Source: Mytilisepta virgata (taxonomy: Eukaryota; Mollusca; Bivalvia; Mytilida; Mytilidae). Taken from it: a DNA stretch of 64,000 bases. The stretch lies in NCBI GenBank assembly GCA_028015205.1, contig CM051512.1, forward strand, positions 3,842,755 to 3,906,754. Reading direction: 5' to 3'. The notes below the pieces were generated by a model. The model worked only from the letters and a program-made list of their open reading frames with translations. It was not told the DNA's origin and did no database searches. Below are positions 51,001-61,530 of the stretch, piece by piece; position 1 is the first letter of the stretch, and each line of letters begins with the position of its first letter. Made by a program: the position numbers and the translations under genes.

Positions 51001-53830
51001 TTAAATAGATCTTCAAATTTGCTAAAAAGAATACCTAAATTGGAGGGATCCACGACAAAGTTAACAACAACACACGAATTAACTAACAACATCACACTCT
51101 TTAAGTAAACCGGACTTGAAATACACAAAATAAAAGCACAAGAGCTCGTAAGCACTTACCTGGATAGTCTAGATTAGGTGATGATCCTTGCATATAAGCA
51201 ATATTTTCTCCGATATTTGATCTATCTTCCTTAGGACTATGACCCATTTTATTATTAGCCAGTAAATAATCAGCCCATTTTTGTGCCTTTGCGCATAAAT
51301 CAGTAGCACAAGTCAGTGGTGGTACTCCATGTTTCTTACGCAACTCATTATGTTTTTCCAATGCTTGTTTTGCGTATTCGTCTGGGGACGCTGCAGGAGT
51401 TGTTGGTCCATTGTCATTTGCTTTCAATCCAGTTTTTGGGTTTCCATTTGATGAAATACTCAATTTCTTGAAATCGTCCTCATTGTTGTCCTCGGCGTGT
51501 ATGAAATCATTCTATTATGTGAAACAAACATTTCCATTACAGAGAGAATAGAAAGGGGAAGTACAATGTATTTTGAAGTTACTGTAAGCAAAACCAATTA
51601 TCTACAATAAAATACTAGTCTACGTTGAAAATGATTAATATAATATTCAACATAGTAATAAAGAAAAGAATACCGAGGCGAAAAGATAGAGACGAATGTC
51701 AAACCAACAGAGCTGCCTAGCGGGTTCCCAGGTTTCGGATTTGGGATACGCTCTCGTTGGGGGTTTGGGAGAGGGGAGTATCAGGTCAGAATACGAAATG
51801 CCTGACCGCGGACCATAGTGGGTAACGTGTTTCAAAGAATGCCAACCTCCCTACCATTTTACAGTGGCAGTCAAAATTGGGTCCCCTTCGTGTTCCGTCC
51901 CATCCTTATTTGAGTATTTGGCACTGGACTTTAAGCAAGTAACAATCAAACAACAAATACCACAGATAGAGCAACTTCAGTTAACGCTAGGTGCAGCACT
52001 TGGCGGAAACATCGATTGTAAACATTATATCTGGTATCCAAATTGTCCACATATAAATATTTTGTAACCAAGTTTTTAAATAACTGCCTTTAAAAATAAA
52101 GTTCTTTAATACCAATTTTGATATAAAAACAGGGTGTGATATTATGTGTATTCCAGGAATTTAATATACTACTGTCTCTTACATAAACTTGAAAATCATT
52201 TTACAGAAATGTTAAAAAAAGTCTTTAAAAATACAAACAAAATCAAAATCAATTTAATTTCCTATGCCCAGAAGCCTCATAGTTTTCTCAGGGAGAAATA
52301 AGTCGTCAGCACGACCAAATCTGACGTTGTTGAAGTGAATATGTATGAGTTAGTTGATTAGTGTTCATGTGAGATAGATAACACAGGTAACGAAATGTTA
52401 TCACAATATAATAGATAATTTATTTAATCAGTAGTTATTGAATTTCAATTCAATTTCATCTGATTATTACATTATTTGGATATCGGGCGCATTTTAACAC
52501 CGCCATTTTTCGAAACTCGGAATATATCATCTCTGTGAGTCAATAATATTCCAACTCCGCGAAATCTCGAAACTCGTGATATTTCAACTGCACAATTTTA
52601 GCCATATTGTCAATTGATTTAGTATTTTAAATGTCACCTAATCAGAGGAGATGAAATGCACACTGGGTAATAAAATTTAAAGCAATCAAAGTGACAAAAA
52701 ATATATGAAAAGATAAAAATTTTGCTATTTGACAATTAAAAATCTTGGAATTTAGTAATTATATTTTCAGATTATTAATAGAACATCGTATTGTTTTCAA
52801 AAAGTAAAACAGTAAACAACAAAATGGATACCAGGAAAGGTCAACAATGACGTACCAATCAATCAAAGCAACCCAACTTACAGACGCCGGACAATAAATA
52901 AGATAAAAGAGTGAAAATACAAACACAACAGAGAGTCACGTAGTCTGACTTGGTGAAATTCCAAGAACAAAATGTACACATTGGACAAATAGTATCTTTT
53001 TCTCTAATTTATGTGAATACTTGAACTTACAGGTATAAAACTATAGGGACAATGCGTTGCATTGAACTCCCTAAAAGAGGCAGAACATTATTCTTTCGTC
53101 TTGTATATGTATGAGTGATGTGGAATGTTTGATAGTTTGGTACACGGATGGTAATTGCAGGACCTTGTATTCGTTTATTAATCATTTAGCTGTCCTACAA
53201 ATTCTGACATGTATCAAAACAAAACAAAACAAAACAAAACACTTTACAAACAAATATTGGTACTTTGTTTGAGAATCACCTCAGATGTCAGGAGTTGTGA
53301 AAAAAATATACATTCAGAAGGTAATATTTCTTGAATATCTTGCATGAAACTATTATACTATTGTAATATATCGTGTTCATAAGTTTGTTTAACTTGTGTC
53401 TGATCCATTTTGCATTTTTGGAAATAAAATATTTTTTAAGTAAACTTGAATATCTCCATAAATGATTTGACCATCATATTCAAATAAGTGTATCGTGACT
53501 ACATCACATCAATGCAAAGGTAAATACATGTACATTTCTTAACTCCTTTTTTCTACTTTCAATGCGTGTATCATAAATCTTAAAGTGTTTTCGCTGATTT
53601 ATTCGTCTTATCTGTGGCTCTGATTTAAGACAATAGTATTGAATGAACAGTTGACTTACTATTTGTTCTTTCGAAGGTGGGGGACCTTCTACAACCATTT
53701 CTCTTGTTTTTGTTTCCTCTCTGCCATCCGAATATTTAAATGTATCCTCCACTACAACCGTAGTAGTTGTTTTACCGTTAACTGTTTTAGTACTTGTTCT
53801 TGTTTTCGTTGACTTCCCTGTACAAGACAT
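47942..53830 (-). CDS. CAP-superfamily protein (GAPR-1/GLIPR2-like), four coding exons
   Basis: Join on the minus strand: 53830-53660, 51511-51160, 49568-49482, 48096-47942 (765 nt, 254 residues). All introns are gt-ag and phases match at each junction (0, 1, 1). Residues 1-57 are a Thr/Lys-rich N-terminal extension without a signal peptide. The CAP domain follows: HNELRKKHG, the GHSP and GENIAYM segments with conserved His and Glu, SWYSEI with the second Glu, and the signature GHFTQVVWKDT with the second His, so the CAP tetrad is present. It ends PAGNFIGNYKENVFPPK as in GAPR-1. GAPR-1 proteins are cytosolic, Golgi/membrane-associated and amyloid-prone; exact function is uncertain. Introns carry SINE and Penelope-like debris. 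Confidence 0.9.
48097..49481. other. CAP gene intron 3
   Basis: AT-rich, with no other exon or repeat recognised. Confidence 0.6.
49482..49568 (-). CDS. CAP gene, third coding exon
   Basis: 87 bp. Acceptor ttgaattattag, coding KEATESWYSEIKDYHYYG and PFGSG, donor gtatgt. Too short to show as an ORF by length; found by phase and homology. A SINE-like repeat in antisense begins about 55 bp upstream of its acceptor. Confidence 0.88.
49622..49995 (+). mobile_element. SINE-like repeat family 3, copy 1
   Basis: Head ggctcctgtgacagatca then tgcctagcgcgtcc and aatacggaaagcctgac; middle catcctccttttacag; end ggttctcgtcctgaagaagc, gaagttaagcaa and aacaatcaatcaat. Same family at 51700-51960, 54553-54790 and 60425-60828, all plus strand. 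No coding capacity. It lies in intron 2 of the CAP gene, antisense. Confidence 0.8.
50330..50800 (+). pseudogene. Penelope-like RT C-terminal remnant in CAP intron 2
   Basis: Translates as MWSQKLFVLNRVLTRINCLS, then NVPIKKW after a stop, aligning with the SQKLL and HYSVPISKM end of the subfamily-1 RT. Strongly diverged; the long ORF 50242-50565 overlying it is not a separate gene. Confidence 0.55.
51160..51511 (-). CDS. CAP gene, second coding exon
   Basis: 352 bp. The acceptor tttcacataatag precedes an acidic linker (NDFIHAEDNNEDDF), then the start of the CAP domain to LDYP; donor gtaagtgc. It carries the first conserved His and Glu of the domain. Confidence 0.92.
51700..51960 (+). mobile_element. 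SINE-like repeat family 3, copy 2 (internal deletion)
   Basis: tgcctagcgggttcccagg, accatagtgggtaacgtgtt, ttttacagtggcagtcaaaa and ggcactggactttaagcaa. It lacks the part with the addressed 'ggctaatgcc' block present in the other copies. In CAP intron 1. Confidence 0.75.
51961..52829. other. CAP intron 1, unassigned part
   Basis: AT-rich. Near 52510-52590, ggaatatatcatc and aatattcc plus repeated gaaactcg form a weak foldback. No exon recognised. Confidence 0.45.
52830..52955 (-). repeat. interspersed repeat family 'ctgactctgttgtg', antisense copy
   Basis: Reverse complement carries agtctgactt-gtgactctctgttg, ttgattggtacgtcattg and acctttcctgg, matching 28270-28420 and 55820-55985. Confidence 0.65.
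53217..53242. repeat. (AAAAC)n microsatellite
   Basis: Five aaaac units. Confidence 0.8.
53660..53830 (-). CDS. CAP gene, first coding exon
   Basis: 57 codons starting MSCTGKSTKT and ending with a phase-0 donor (gtaagtcaac). The ATG lies two bases after a strong acceptor (tttgttttccag), so a non-coding exon lies upstream. The acceptor, ATG and first codons are part of the minisatellite at 53815-54545. Confidence 0.82.
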
Positions 53831-54545
53831 TGCTGGAAAACAAACCTCAGAATAACAAAATACAAATTTACGTAAACTTTTCCGTACAAGACATTGCTGG
53901 AAAACGAACCCCAGAATAACAAAATAAATACAAATATACGTAAACTTTCCGTACAATACATTGCTGGAAAACAAACCCCAGAAAAACAAAATAGATAGAA
54001 ATTTACGTAAAACTTCCCTGTACAAGACATTAAAATGAATACAAATTTACGTAAACTGTCCCTGTACAAGACATTGCTGGAAAACAAACCTCAGAATAAC
54101 AAAATAAATACAAATATACGTAAACTTTCCCGTACAAGACTTTGCTGGAAAATAAACTTCAGAATAACAAAATGTATTTGTTGGAAAACAAATATCAAAA
54201 AACAAAATGAATACAATGTTCGTGCAATTCCAAGTACAAAATGTACACACGTTTTCCATGACTTCCTTGTAAGAGGCATTGCTGAAGAAAAACTAAAAAT
54301 GACAAAATGTATACACTCCTCCAAAAGACATTGTTGGAAAACAAAAATAGGAAAAGTAAAATGTATACAAGCTTCCGTTAACATCACTGTACATGACATA
54401 TTTGGAAAACGAAAACTATGAATACAATAACAAAATGAAAACAAATTTTCGTGGACTTCCCCGTACAGTACATTGGAGGAAAATAAAACTGGAATATAAA
54501 TGTATACACGCTTTGATATACAAGACATTGCGGCAATGCAAAAAT
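53815..54545 (-). repeat. 64-69 bp minisatellite carrying splice acceptor plus ATG
   Basis: About 11 imperfect units. In the plus-strand track the anchor acattgctggaaaac falls at 53827, 53891, 53958, 54027 (partial), 54071 and 54139, then decays. On the minus strand each good unit reads as a pyrimidine-rich tract, tttccag, ca, ATGTCTTGTAC, then an AT-rich spacer ending near tttgttattct. The copy nearest the gene provides the acceptor and start codon of the first coding exon. Long minus-strand ORFs here come from the repeat. Confidence 0.85.
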
Positions 54546-54552
54546 AGAAATA

Positions 54553-54790
54553 ACACTCCCTGCACGCTAAAGATCCCTTTTATAGTTATCGAAAAAAGAA
54601 TAGGCTAATGCCGCTAGGAAAGGCTAAATTATCCGTATCTACCCATCCATCCACCCTTTCACAGTGGCAGTCAAAATTGGTTCCCCTCTGTGTCCCACCC
54701 TATCCCTGTTTGAATTTCTTGATAAATTGTTGAACTGGTTCTCATCCTGAAGAAGCATGAAATATTTTCAAACAACAAATCAATCAAAAT
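54553..54790 (+). mobile_element. SINE-like repeat family 3, copy 3 (5'-truncated)
   Basis: Begins cactccctgcacgctaaaga, then aggctaatgcc, ttcacagtggcagtcaaaa, gttctcatcctgaagaagca and caacaaatcaatcaa. Confidence 0.8.
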
Positions 54791-55478
54791 TAACCGACAA
54801 AAATAGTATCTACTTTATATCATTGTAAATTGTATACATACCGTGTAACCGTATATTGTCTAACCTATATTTGCAATATTTAATTGTCCAAATGAATGTC
54901 AGGTACTAATGTACATGTATTTAAAGACTGTAATCTCATAACTTTATGACATATTGTAAAATATCATAAATCAATAAGCTTGGGTTTAATCAATTAGGGG
55001 GATCAACTGAAAATATTTCAAATAACACGGTATGCATGGGGCTGTTGTTCACAATGTTTATTCATAAATTTACACAATTCATTAATATATATGTACATCA
55101 TTGATATTTATCAACGTTTTTACATCCACTGCAATATAAATTTTGAAACGCCTTAGTCAAACTAATAAATGTTTTACCATCTAAATAGATTTCAATTATA
55201 CTAGTTTACCTTCGCGGAGAGGTGATAAACCAAACTTTAATTTCAAGTAATCTCATTATTTCCTTATATTCAGTGGCTTCGTGATTTTATCGCATTTCTT
55301 AAATTGATAAGTTTATTTATATAAGTTTTATAATATTAATTTGTAGTCGTTTAATACAAACAGTTGTAAGACGTCAATACCAATGTGTTTAATGTGTATT
55401 TTTGGATTATTATTAATAAACTTAGATATATTAAACTCAATAACTAAAAACTGTCAAAACAATAAAAGCACAAACTAT
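54791..55478. other. unassigned AT-rich sequence upstream of the CAP gene
   Basis: No exon or repeat recognised; the CAP non-coding first exon and promoter could be here or further right. Confidence 0.4.
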
Positions 55479-55518
55479 GCCAATATAGCCAATTTGAGAT
55501 TTGGGCTATATTGGATTG
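55479..55518. repeat. short foldback
   Basis: ccaatatagcc pairs with ggctatattgg around a 16-18 nt loop. Confidence 0.6.
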
Positions 55519-55626
55519 GATACGACCAATGTCAATATGAGTGTATCTCGGAACTCTCTTGATTTATCATATCGCTCTATAAAAACATCTGAGATCTGTT
55601 AATTAATAAAGAAAACATTGCCTAAT

Positions 55627-55744
55627 GTTTTCATATAGGCATAGTTATAGGTCCGAGGTAAGCCATATAGAACTGAGGCGAAGCTGAATCCTTAGGCCAA
55701 TATGGCTTACGTCGGACCTATAGCTACGCCAATATGAAAAACAT
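55627..55744. repeat. foldback 3, about 50-bp arms
   Basis: Left arm gttttcatataggcatag, ttataggtccgaggtaagcc; right arm is its inverse with few mismatches (ggcttacgtcggacctatag, ctacgccaatatgaaaaac). The loop contains ggcgaagctga, like foldback 2. Confidence 0.78.
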
Positions 55745-55819
55745 CGCGCAATAATGCTATAGGTACATTCATAACCTTCATAAGAAAACAAACGAAAACC
55801 CACAAAACCGGTTTAACCA

Positions 55820-55985
55820 CAGTACCAAGTCAGACTATCCTGACTCTCTGTTGTGTTTATGTTTGTGTTTTGTGCTCTTTAATGTTATTTTATGTTATTT
55901 TTTGTCCACAGTTGTCAGTTTGGTTGCTTTTATTGATTGGTATATCATTGTTGACCTTTCCTGTTACCCATTTTGTTGTTTACTT
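55820..55985 (+). repeat. interspersed repeat family 'ctgactctgttgtg', copy
   Basis: ctgactctctgttgtg, ttttgtgctctttaatg, tttggttgcttttattgatt, gttgacctttcctgtt and cattttgttgttta. Confidence 0.7.
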
Positions 55986-56740
55986 GAACAACTAAAAAAG
56001 TATCGTGGGTAATATAACCAAACGGACCTTAAATAACATCCATCTTTAATACTTTTTAAGATACCTTCTACAGATATTAAACATTTTACTTAACCAATTT
56101 AGATCCAGTTTAGAACATTGAAAAGAATATACATAAATGATAATAATCGAAAACCGAAAAAAAAAAAGATCGACGGACAGCCTTTAAGACGGATCGTGTG
56201 GCATGCACTCTATGTCAAGATCATAATGACTCAATTTAACATATTATAACAATATTCTGCGGAAACCATAAAATTTCGGAAATAAATAATTATCGGAAAA
56301 ACCAAGTTAACAACAAAACGAAATATGCAGTGACTGAAAAAAGCACAGAAAGATATGAAAAGTTATTATCTCTATTTTCCATTCTAACTTTTACACGACA
56401 AAGACTAAATTTTCATAAATGTGAGGTTTTTAAATTAAAATGAAAACAAAGGAAAAATAGGCATGTCAAATTTGAAGTAGTTAATTTATTTTAAAAACAA
56501 TTATGCTACAATAGCTAAAAACAATACTAGGGTATACTACTGATATAGGGTAGCAGATACAATCTTTTCATTGACTGGATTTAGTATTACATTAGAGTAT
56601 CATGTTTTCTCACAATGTACAGGGTCAAACAAAGTTTGAAATCCACAAATATTTCATTCAAAAGTTTTTTTTATACCGTGTACCTTATACTAATTTTGCC
56701 TGTGTTTCATATATTTTTATATAGATTTCAACATATTTTT
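55986..56740. other. unassigned AT-rich sequence
   Basis: Nothing recognised. Confidence 0.45.
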
Positions 56741-56747
56741 CCGAACC

Positions 56748-57105
56748 GCCTCGGTGGTCTCGTGGTAGCGTGCTCGCCTCGACTGCGGAAGGTCGCGGAT
56801 TCGACCCCCGGCCGGGTCAAACCAAAGACATTAAAATTTGTATTTCCTGCTTTTCCGCCAAACAGGAGTAAGAGCAAAGATCTAATGGTCGGCTCGAAGT
56901 CAGTATAATGTATCCGAGTGGGGAGATATGTATTTCTGTGGACAGTTACCATGTGAGCTAGCACATTAATCCGGCTCAGCGTGTCGGTCTAGTACAAACC
57001 ATTGGTCATATTCATTATCGTATCAACATGTTCTGGTCCTAATATGCACCTGGCTGCCACTGGACGTTAAACAACAATTCACCTATCCATCCATCTATAT
57101 TTTTC
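56748..57105 (+). mobile_element. tRNA-derived SINE (plus strand)
   Basis: tRNA-like head with A box (tggtctcgtggtagcgtg, from about 56754) and B box (ggattcgacccccgg, about 56798-56812). The body has taatgtatccgagtgggg, ccggctcagcgtgtcgg and tatgcacctggctgccactg. It ends cgttaaacaacaattcacc followed by (atcc)n. The tRNA head is degenerate in the anticodon arm and is not a working tRNA. Confidence 0.82.
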
Positions 57106-57126
57106 CGGAGTTAATTATTGTATAAT

Positions 57127-57350
57127 AATAACAATCCAAAGATATCAATCTTAGATACAGTAAATTTATACTATGCTGTATACGACGCATTTGAAGGAGT
57201 TACCTCTCATCAGCAGCATTAAAACCGAAACATTTGGAGGACCAAAAACCAAACTTATTTTAAACAAGAAGTACTCATAACCAAAAATACCGAAATAGGA
57301 AGCTAAATTTCAGCTAAAGAGATCTACCATGTGCAATACAAGGAATGAAC
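57127..57350. repeat. direct repeat, copy 1 (about 225 bp)
   Basis: Closely matches 57507-57735 (agatacagtaaatttatact, gttacctctcatcagcagca, accatgtgcaatacaaggaa). The copies are about 380 bp apart; a recent local duplication. Confidence 0.88.
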
Positions 57351-57506
57351 CCTTAGCATTTCTATTATTTTTTAATTTTGCTAAATACTGGTAATTTCTC
57401 TAACAAAGCAATGAATAATCATGCCAGACAAGTCTGACGACTGGGTTGGCGAATACTCTCGGGGACCTAGGGTCCACCATGCAGAGGCATCTTCCCAGGA
57501 GTTCCA

Positions 57507-57735
57507 AAATAGCAATCCAAAGATACCAATATTAGATACAGTAAATTTATACTATGCTGTATACGACGCATTTCAAGGAGTTACCTCTCATCAGCAGCAT
57601 TAAAACCGAAACATTTGGAAGACCAAAAACCAAACTTATTTTAAACAAGAAGTACTTATAACCAAAAATACCGAAATAGGAAAACCAAATTTCAGCTAAG
57701 GAGATCTACCATGTGCAATACAAGGAATGTACAAA
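57507..57735. repeat. direct repeat, copy 2
   Basis: Partner of 57127-57350, with about ten differences by eye. The short ORF 57421-57603 overlaps it and is not supported as a gene. Confidence 0.88.
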
Positions 57736-58439
57736 CAAACATATAAAAAGTGTAAAGTTTGTCAGTGAACTGGTCTAGTTTATATTCAAATTATATTTCA
57801 TAATTTTGAAATGTAGTTTTGTGGGGCTTTTGTTTTGTTTTAATATTGGATGCATCCGTGTAACTCTCATTTCTATTTCAGGACGAAAAAGAAGAGAATT
57901 AAAATTTGATTAAAACCTGTTTTCATATTGTACTTAAGTAAAACTTTAGATACTAACTTTAAATATGGATTTAATTTGTCAGAAAAGAGCAAGAAAGACG
58001 TAAATAAATGTTAATTAAAAAGAAATAGTAATTAAGTTTAAAAACGGATTAGCCGTCTCTTTGACCGTAAATATATTCGAATGTACAGTTTAAATAGTAA
58101 AAGTACTATGGATATAATAGAAGAACATTTAAAACCTATTATTGACTAATACACAGGAAAGATTAACGTGAATTATTCTTACTCCTTATGTGTACATTAA
58201 AATTTAAACAAAGGAGCAGGTCTTCTATTGCAGTTCTTCGTGGTAGGGCCTTCAATTTAGAGAAAAATAGTTTTTTAACACCTAATATATGATATCAGTT
58301 CTGAATGAAGCTATCAGTGTAATTGAACTTTATCATGATTAGATATACTTTTGAAATGATTTACCTTATAGATAAAATGGCCGCAACAATCAACTCTGGC
58401 ACTGTGCTTTGGACAAAATTAATCTATGAAAATTAACCG
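57736..58439. other. unassigned AT-rich sequence
   Basis: Nothing recognised. Confidence 0.45.
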
Positions 58440-58727
58440 TTATTCAATATTAAAGTTATTCAATTTAGCCAGTTTGACAAATGTAGGCCTCATTTTCGTG
58501 AAATGAATGGAAGCATTATACTGAGGTTTTTGTCTTAACACAATTGTTGAGACTAACTTTCTAAATGCTCCTCGCAAATTTTGTATTTGATCGCATTTTT
58601 CTTGCAAGCATCCGTGCATGACAGTTGTGACTTGAACTCCTCCAACAACTTTTTCTGAAACACAGTAAAAAAACAATCGGAACATCACTCGACCATTTCC
58701 GACAACGATCGATAAAGTGACCGCCAT
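58440..58727 (-). CDS. unrecognised 95-codon ORF with host-like start
   Basis: Complete ORF (MAVTLSIVVGNGRVMFRLFF to KLNNFNIE). It starts in a strong context (taaaATGGCGG) with CpGs around it, unlike nearby sequence. Inside it, tttttttactgtgtttcag looks like a splice acceptor, so the real model may be two exons. Composition is balanced (VVGGVQVTTVMHG, HFTKMRPTFVKLAKL). Not recognised; could be a small host gene, a first exon, or chance. Confidence 0.35.
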   Translation of the reverse strand: MAVTLSIVVGNGRVMFRLFFYCVSEKVVGGVQVTTVMHGCLQEKCDQIQNLRGAFRKLVSTIVLRQKPQYNASIHFTKMRPTFVKLAKLNNFNIE

Positions 58728-58904
58728 TTTACGAAGCTAGGCGGAAATAACCGAGGGTGATCCGATTGAGTAAAAAACTATAAAGACACAACCAAATGAG
58801 CAATAAATCATAATAGATTAAAGAGAATCAGAAGAAAGAAGTGAGGAAATTCTGTTTGAGAGTCAATTCCGGTTAAGCGTCAATTCAAGTTAAACTTGAT
58901 ATCA

Positions 58905-59335
58905 ATTCTCATTTGTGAGAAAGAAACTTTGTATTATGTGAATTAACAATGTAAATGTCATCAGCTGCAGACGTTAGAATGTTACTTCTAAGAAGGGGGC
59001 GGTTTAAAACTGGAAGGTTAAAATCATCATGCTTGTCATTAGAATCGGATATCAATCGCTCTTTGCCGTATTTGTATAAGTATAATTCTAGGTACATAGC
59101 TGAAGTGCATGTGTCGGTGGTTTCGTTGTAGATAAAATGTAGATAATTTTTAAAGTTAGGATTATTATCTACAAACCGAACTAGACTAGAGTCGTCTCTT
59201 TCTTCTTTGGTAGCTCTTGAATAAAATTAACTTCAGGTAGGCTGAAAACGGCGCATAGTTTATCCCAATGGGAATTACAATACATCAAGGTTGATAGTTT
59301 TTCTAAGAGCATTACTACTGATGATTTTGTTTAAT
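58905..59335 (-). pseudogene. Penelope-like RT fragment (another subfamily), decayed
   Basis: Minus-strand frames give INCAP-type and VNFIQELPKKKET segments, a degraded YVDD region, YLYKYGKERLISD, KHDDFNLPVLNRPLLRSNI and DGIYI-like sequence, in RT order but in several frames. More diverged than subfamilies 1 and 2. Confidence 0.65.
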
Positions 59336-60424
59336 TGTCATGCTCCTGTATGTGTGTAAAAAAGTATATCGTATGCAGCGTTATCGGTTAATGCCAAATT
59401 GAACAGCAAACTTTTATTAAAACGTGATGAAATTGATAAGAGTAAATTTCTACATCGAAATCCCTTCCAGTACAGAAATAAAGGGAAGTGAACTTTGGAT
59501 GCAATACACTTTGAATGTTTATAGTATGTATGCTTTATTGAAATGTCATTCAACCAAATAAGGCTTGGAAAGTATTACTCAAGGTGGAACATAACAAACA
59601 ATTCAAATGCCTAAGCAATTATCAATTTATACATAACTTATTGATATTGTGTAGAGAAGCTAATTTCACTTAAAGTCGAACACAGTTTAACTGTATATGC
59701 CTATGCCATTGTTTCCACTGTTAGTTCGAAATGGTTGTTTTTTTAAAGGACGTAAGCATAAGCCCCAAAAATGACACGTGGGAAGAAAAAAAACCCATGA
59801 TTAAGGACATATTTTATACATTTCAATGTTCTATTATAATGATACATGTAGTTCGTGTCAATTCGTACAATTTTGAACAGGTTGGGTAGTTTTTAGATTT
59901 ACATCAATACAATGAAAAACTGTCAGTAGGTCTGTCAAACCTTTATGTAATCGATATACTGATAAACTGTTCGATGGGAAATACACACAGCGAATGATAT
60001 GCGTATTAATATACGGGATTTAAATATTCTTTGGATAGCCATTTGGACTGCATTCTTTGTTTTGAAGATTATTACTTTGAACTAAATTCTTAATACTTAG
60101 AATGTTATATTTTTGGCATTTTTGTACCGTGTAGGTTCTTTTTGTTTTTTCTCAATTCAATCTTGTTCTGGGTATTATGAAACCATGTATTTCTAATAAT
60201 TGTATTTCTTTATTGTTTTTTAATTTTTGTGCTGATGCAAGTAAAGTTTGGAATTACATGCTAAAACAATAACAAACAAAAAATTTATTAATGATAACGG
60301 GCCAAAATAAAAGATTATCATATGATATTATTGATACAGTCATTTTTTCTGTAACCTAATTAAGTCACGATTTAAACACGAAACAATGAAAGATATGCTA
60401 TTATGAACAATAACTAATTCTTAC
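59336..60424. other. unassigned AT-rich sequence
   Basis: About 1.1 kb with no gene or repeat recognised. Confidence 0.45.
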
Positions 60425-60828
60425 TACTAGGCACTGTGATGGATCACGGGGGCTCAACCCATGGAGCTATCTAGCGCGTCCCCAGGTGGCGGATAGGAGA
60501 GACCCTCTCGTTGGGGGGTTGTCAGGTCATAATACGGAAAGCCTGACCACGGACCATAGTGGGTAACGTGTTTGGAGAATGCCACACTCCCTGCAGGCTA
60601 AAGACCCCTTCTGTAGTTTCGAAAAAGAGTAGGCTAATGCCCTACAGAAGGCTTAATTATCCGACTTAAACCAACCATCCTCCTTTTACAGTGGCAGTCA
60701 AAATTGGTTCCCTTTTGTGTCCTGACCCACCCCTATTTGAATTGTTTGATAATTTGTGCTGGTTCTCGTCCTGACGAAGCATGAAATAATTGCCACTGGA
60801 CGTTAAGCAACAATCAATCAATAATTCT
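60425..60828 (+). mobile_element. SINE-like repeat family 3, copy 4 (most complete)
   Basis: Head aggcactgtgatggatcacg, ctagcgcgtccccagg, cggaaagcctgaccacgg, tagtgggtaacgtgttt; middle aggctaatgcc and acagtggcagtcaaaattgg; end ggttctcgtcctgacgaagc, ccactggacgttaagcaac and aatcaatcaat. About 400 bp, no ORF. Confidence 0.82.
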
Positions 60829-60989
60829 AATTAATGGAATAACTTTGACATTCTCTTCGAATTCTTGTTCCACTGTATGTTTATTTAACCATATAGATAA
60901 AAAGGCAAAATGATTACGATCGTAGCACTAGTGAATACCACCAGGTTTGGTACCGATAAACCGGTTTAGCCCCACCACTATTTAGTGTC

Positions 60990-61145
60990 TGTACCAAACC
61001 AGACTATCATGACTCTCTTATTTATGTTTGTGTTGTACTGTTTTATATTATTTTTTGACGGGGTTCAATCTGTTGAATTGCGTTGAAGGACTGTTATTTC
61101 ATTTTTGGCCTTTCCTGTTATCGATTTTGTTATTTATCCAGAAAT
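60990..61145 (+). repeat. interspersed repeat family 'ctgactctgttgtg', diverged copy
   Basis: accagactatcatgactctc, tttatgtttgtgttg, ggcctttcctgttatcg; weaker match to 55820-55985. Confidence 0.5.
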
Positions 61146-61530
61146 TAAAAAAACTATATATAAAATCAAATCTACCTTTATTATCGAATATTAGTTTTCT
61201 ACTTTTAAAACCAGTATATTAGGTGGAAATCACTCATACATGTTGTAAAGATTTGCACTACGACAGAGTACAATCTGAAGGGCAATCGCCAATTCAAATG
61301 CAAAGATAAAAACGATGGTAAGGACGAGAACAAAAAGACAATACAAACAGCTAAAAATAATGAGCAAGATTGACCCCATAAAAGACCACGGGGTGAACAC
61401 AGATTGACTGGATGTGTAAGCAGTTCCAGTCTTTAATAAATTTTAGTGGTGGAGAACAAACAAAGAAAAAAAAAAAAAAAAAAAAGAAAATAAAAAAACG
61501 ATATTTGATATCGATCCAAAAGTTCGTGAT
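61146..61530. other. unassigned sequence with an A run
   Basis: Contains an A-rich run (about 61465-61498). No gene recognised. Confidence 0.45.

Noticed and set aside
53752..54528. Long minus-strand ORFs (111-173 codons) upstream of the CAP gene
   Set aside because: Repeat-derived: the same FSSNVLYGK-type phrase recurs in each minisatellite unit. Only the exon at 53830-53660 is supported.
56748..56820. Possible tRNA gene on the plus strand
   Set aside because: Good B box, but the anticodon arm is degenerate and a SINE body with a repeat tail follows.
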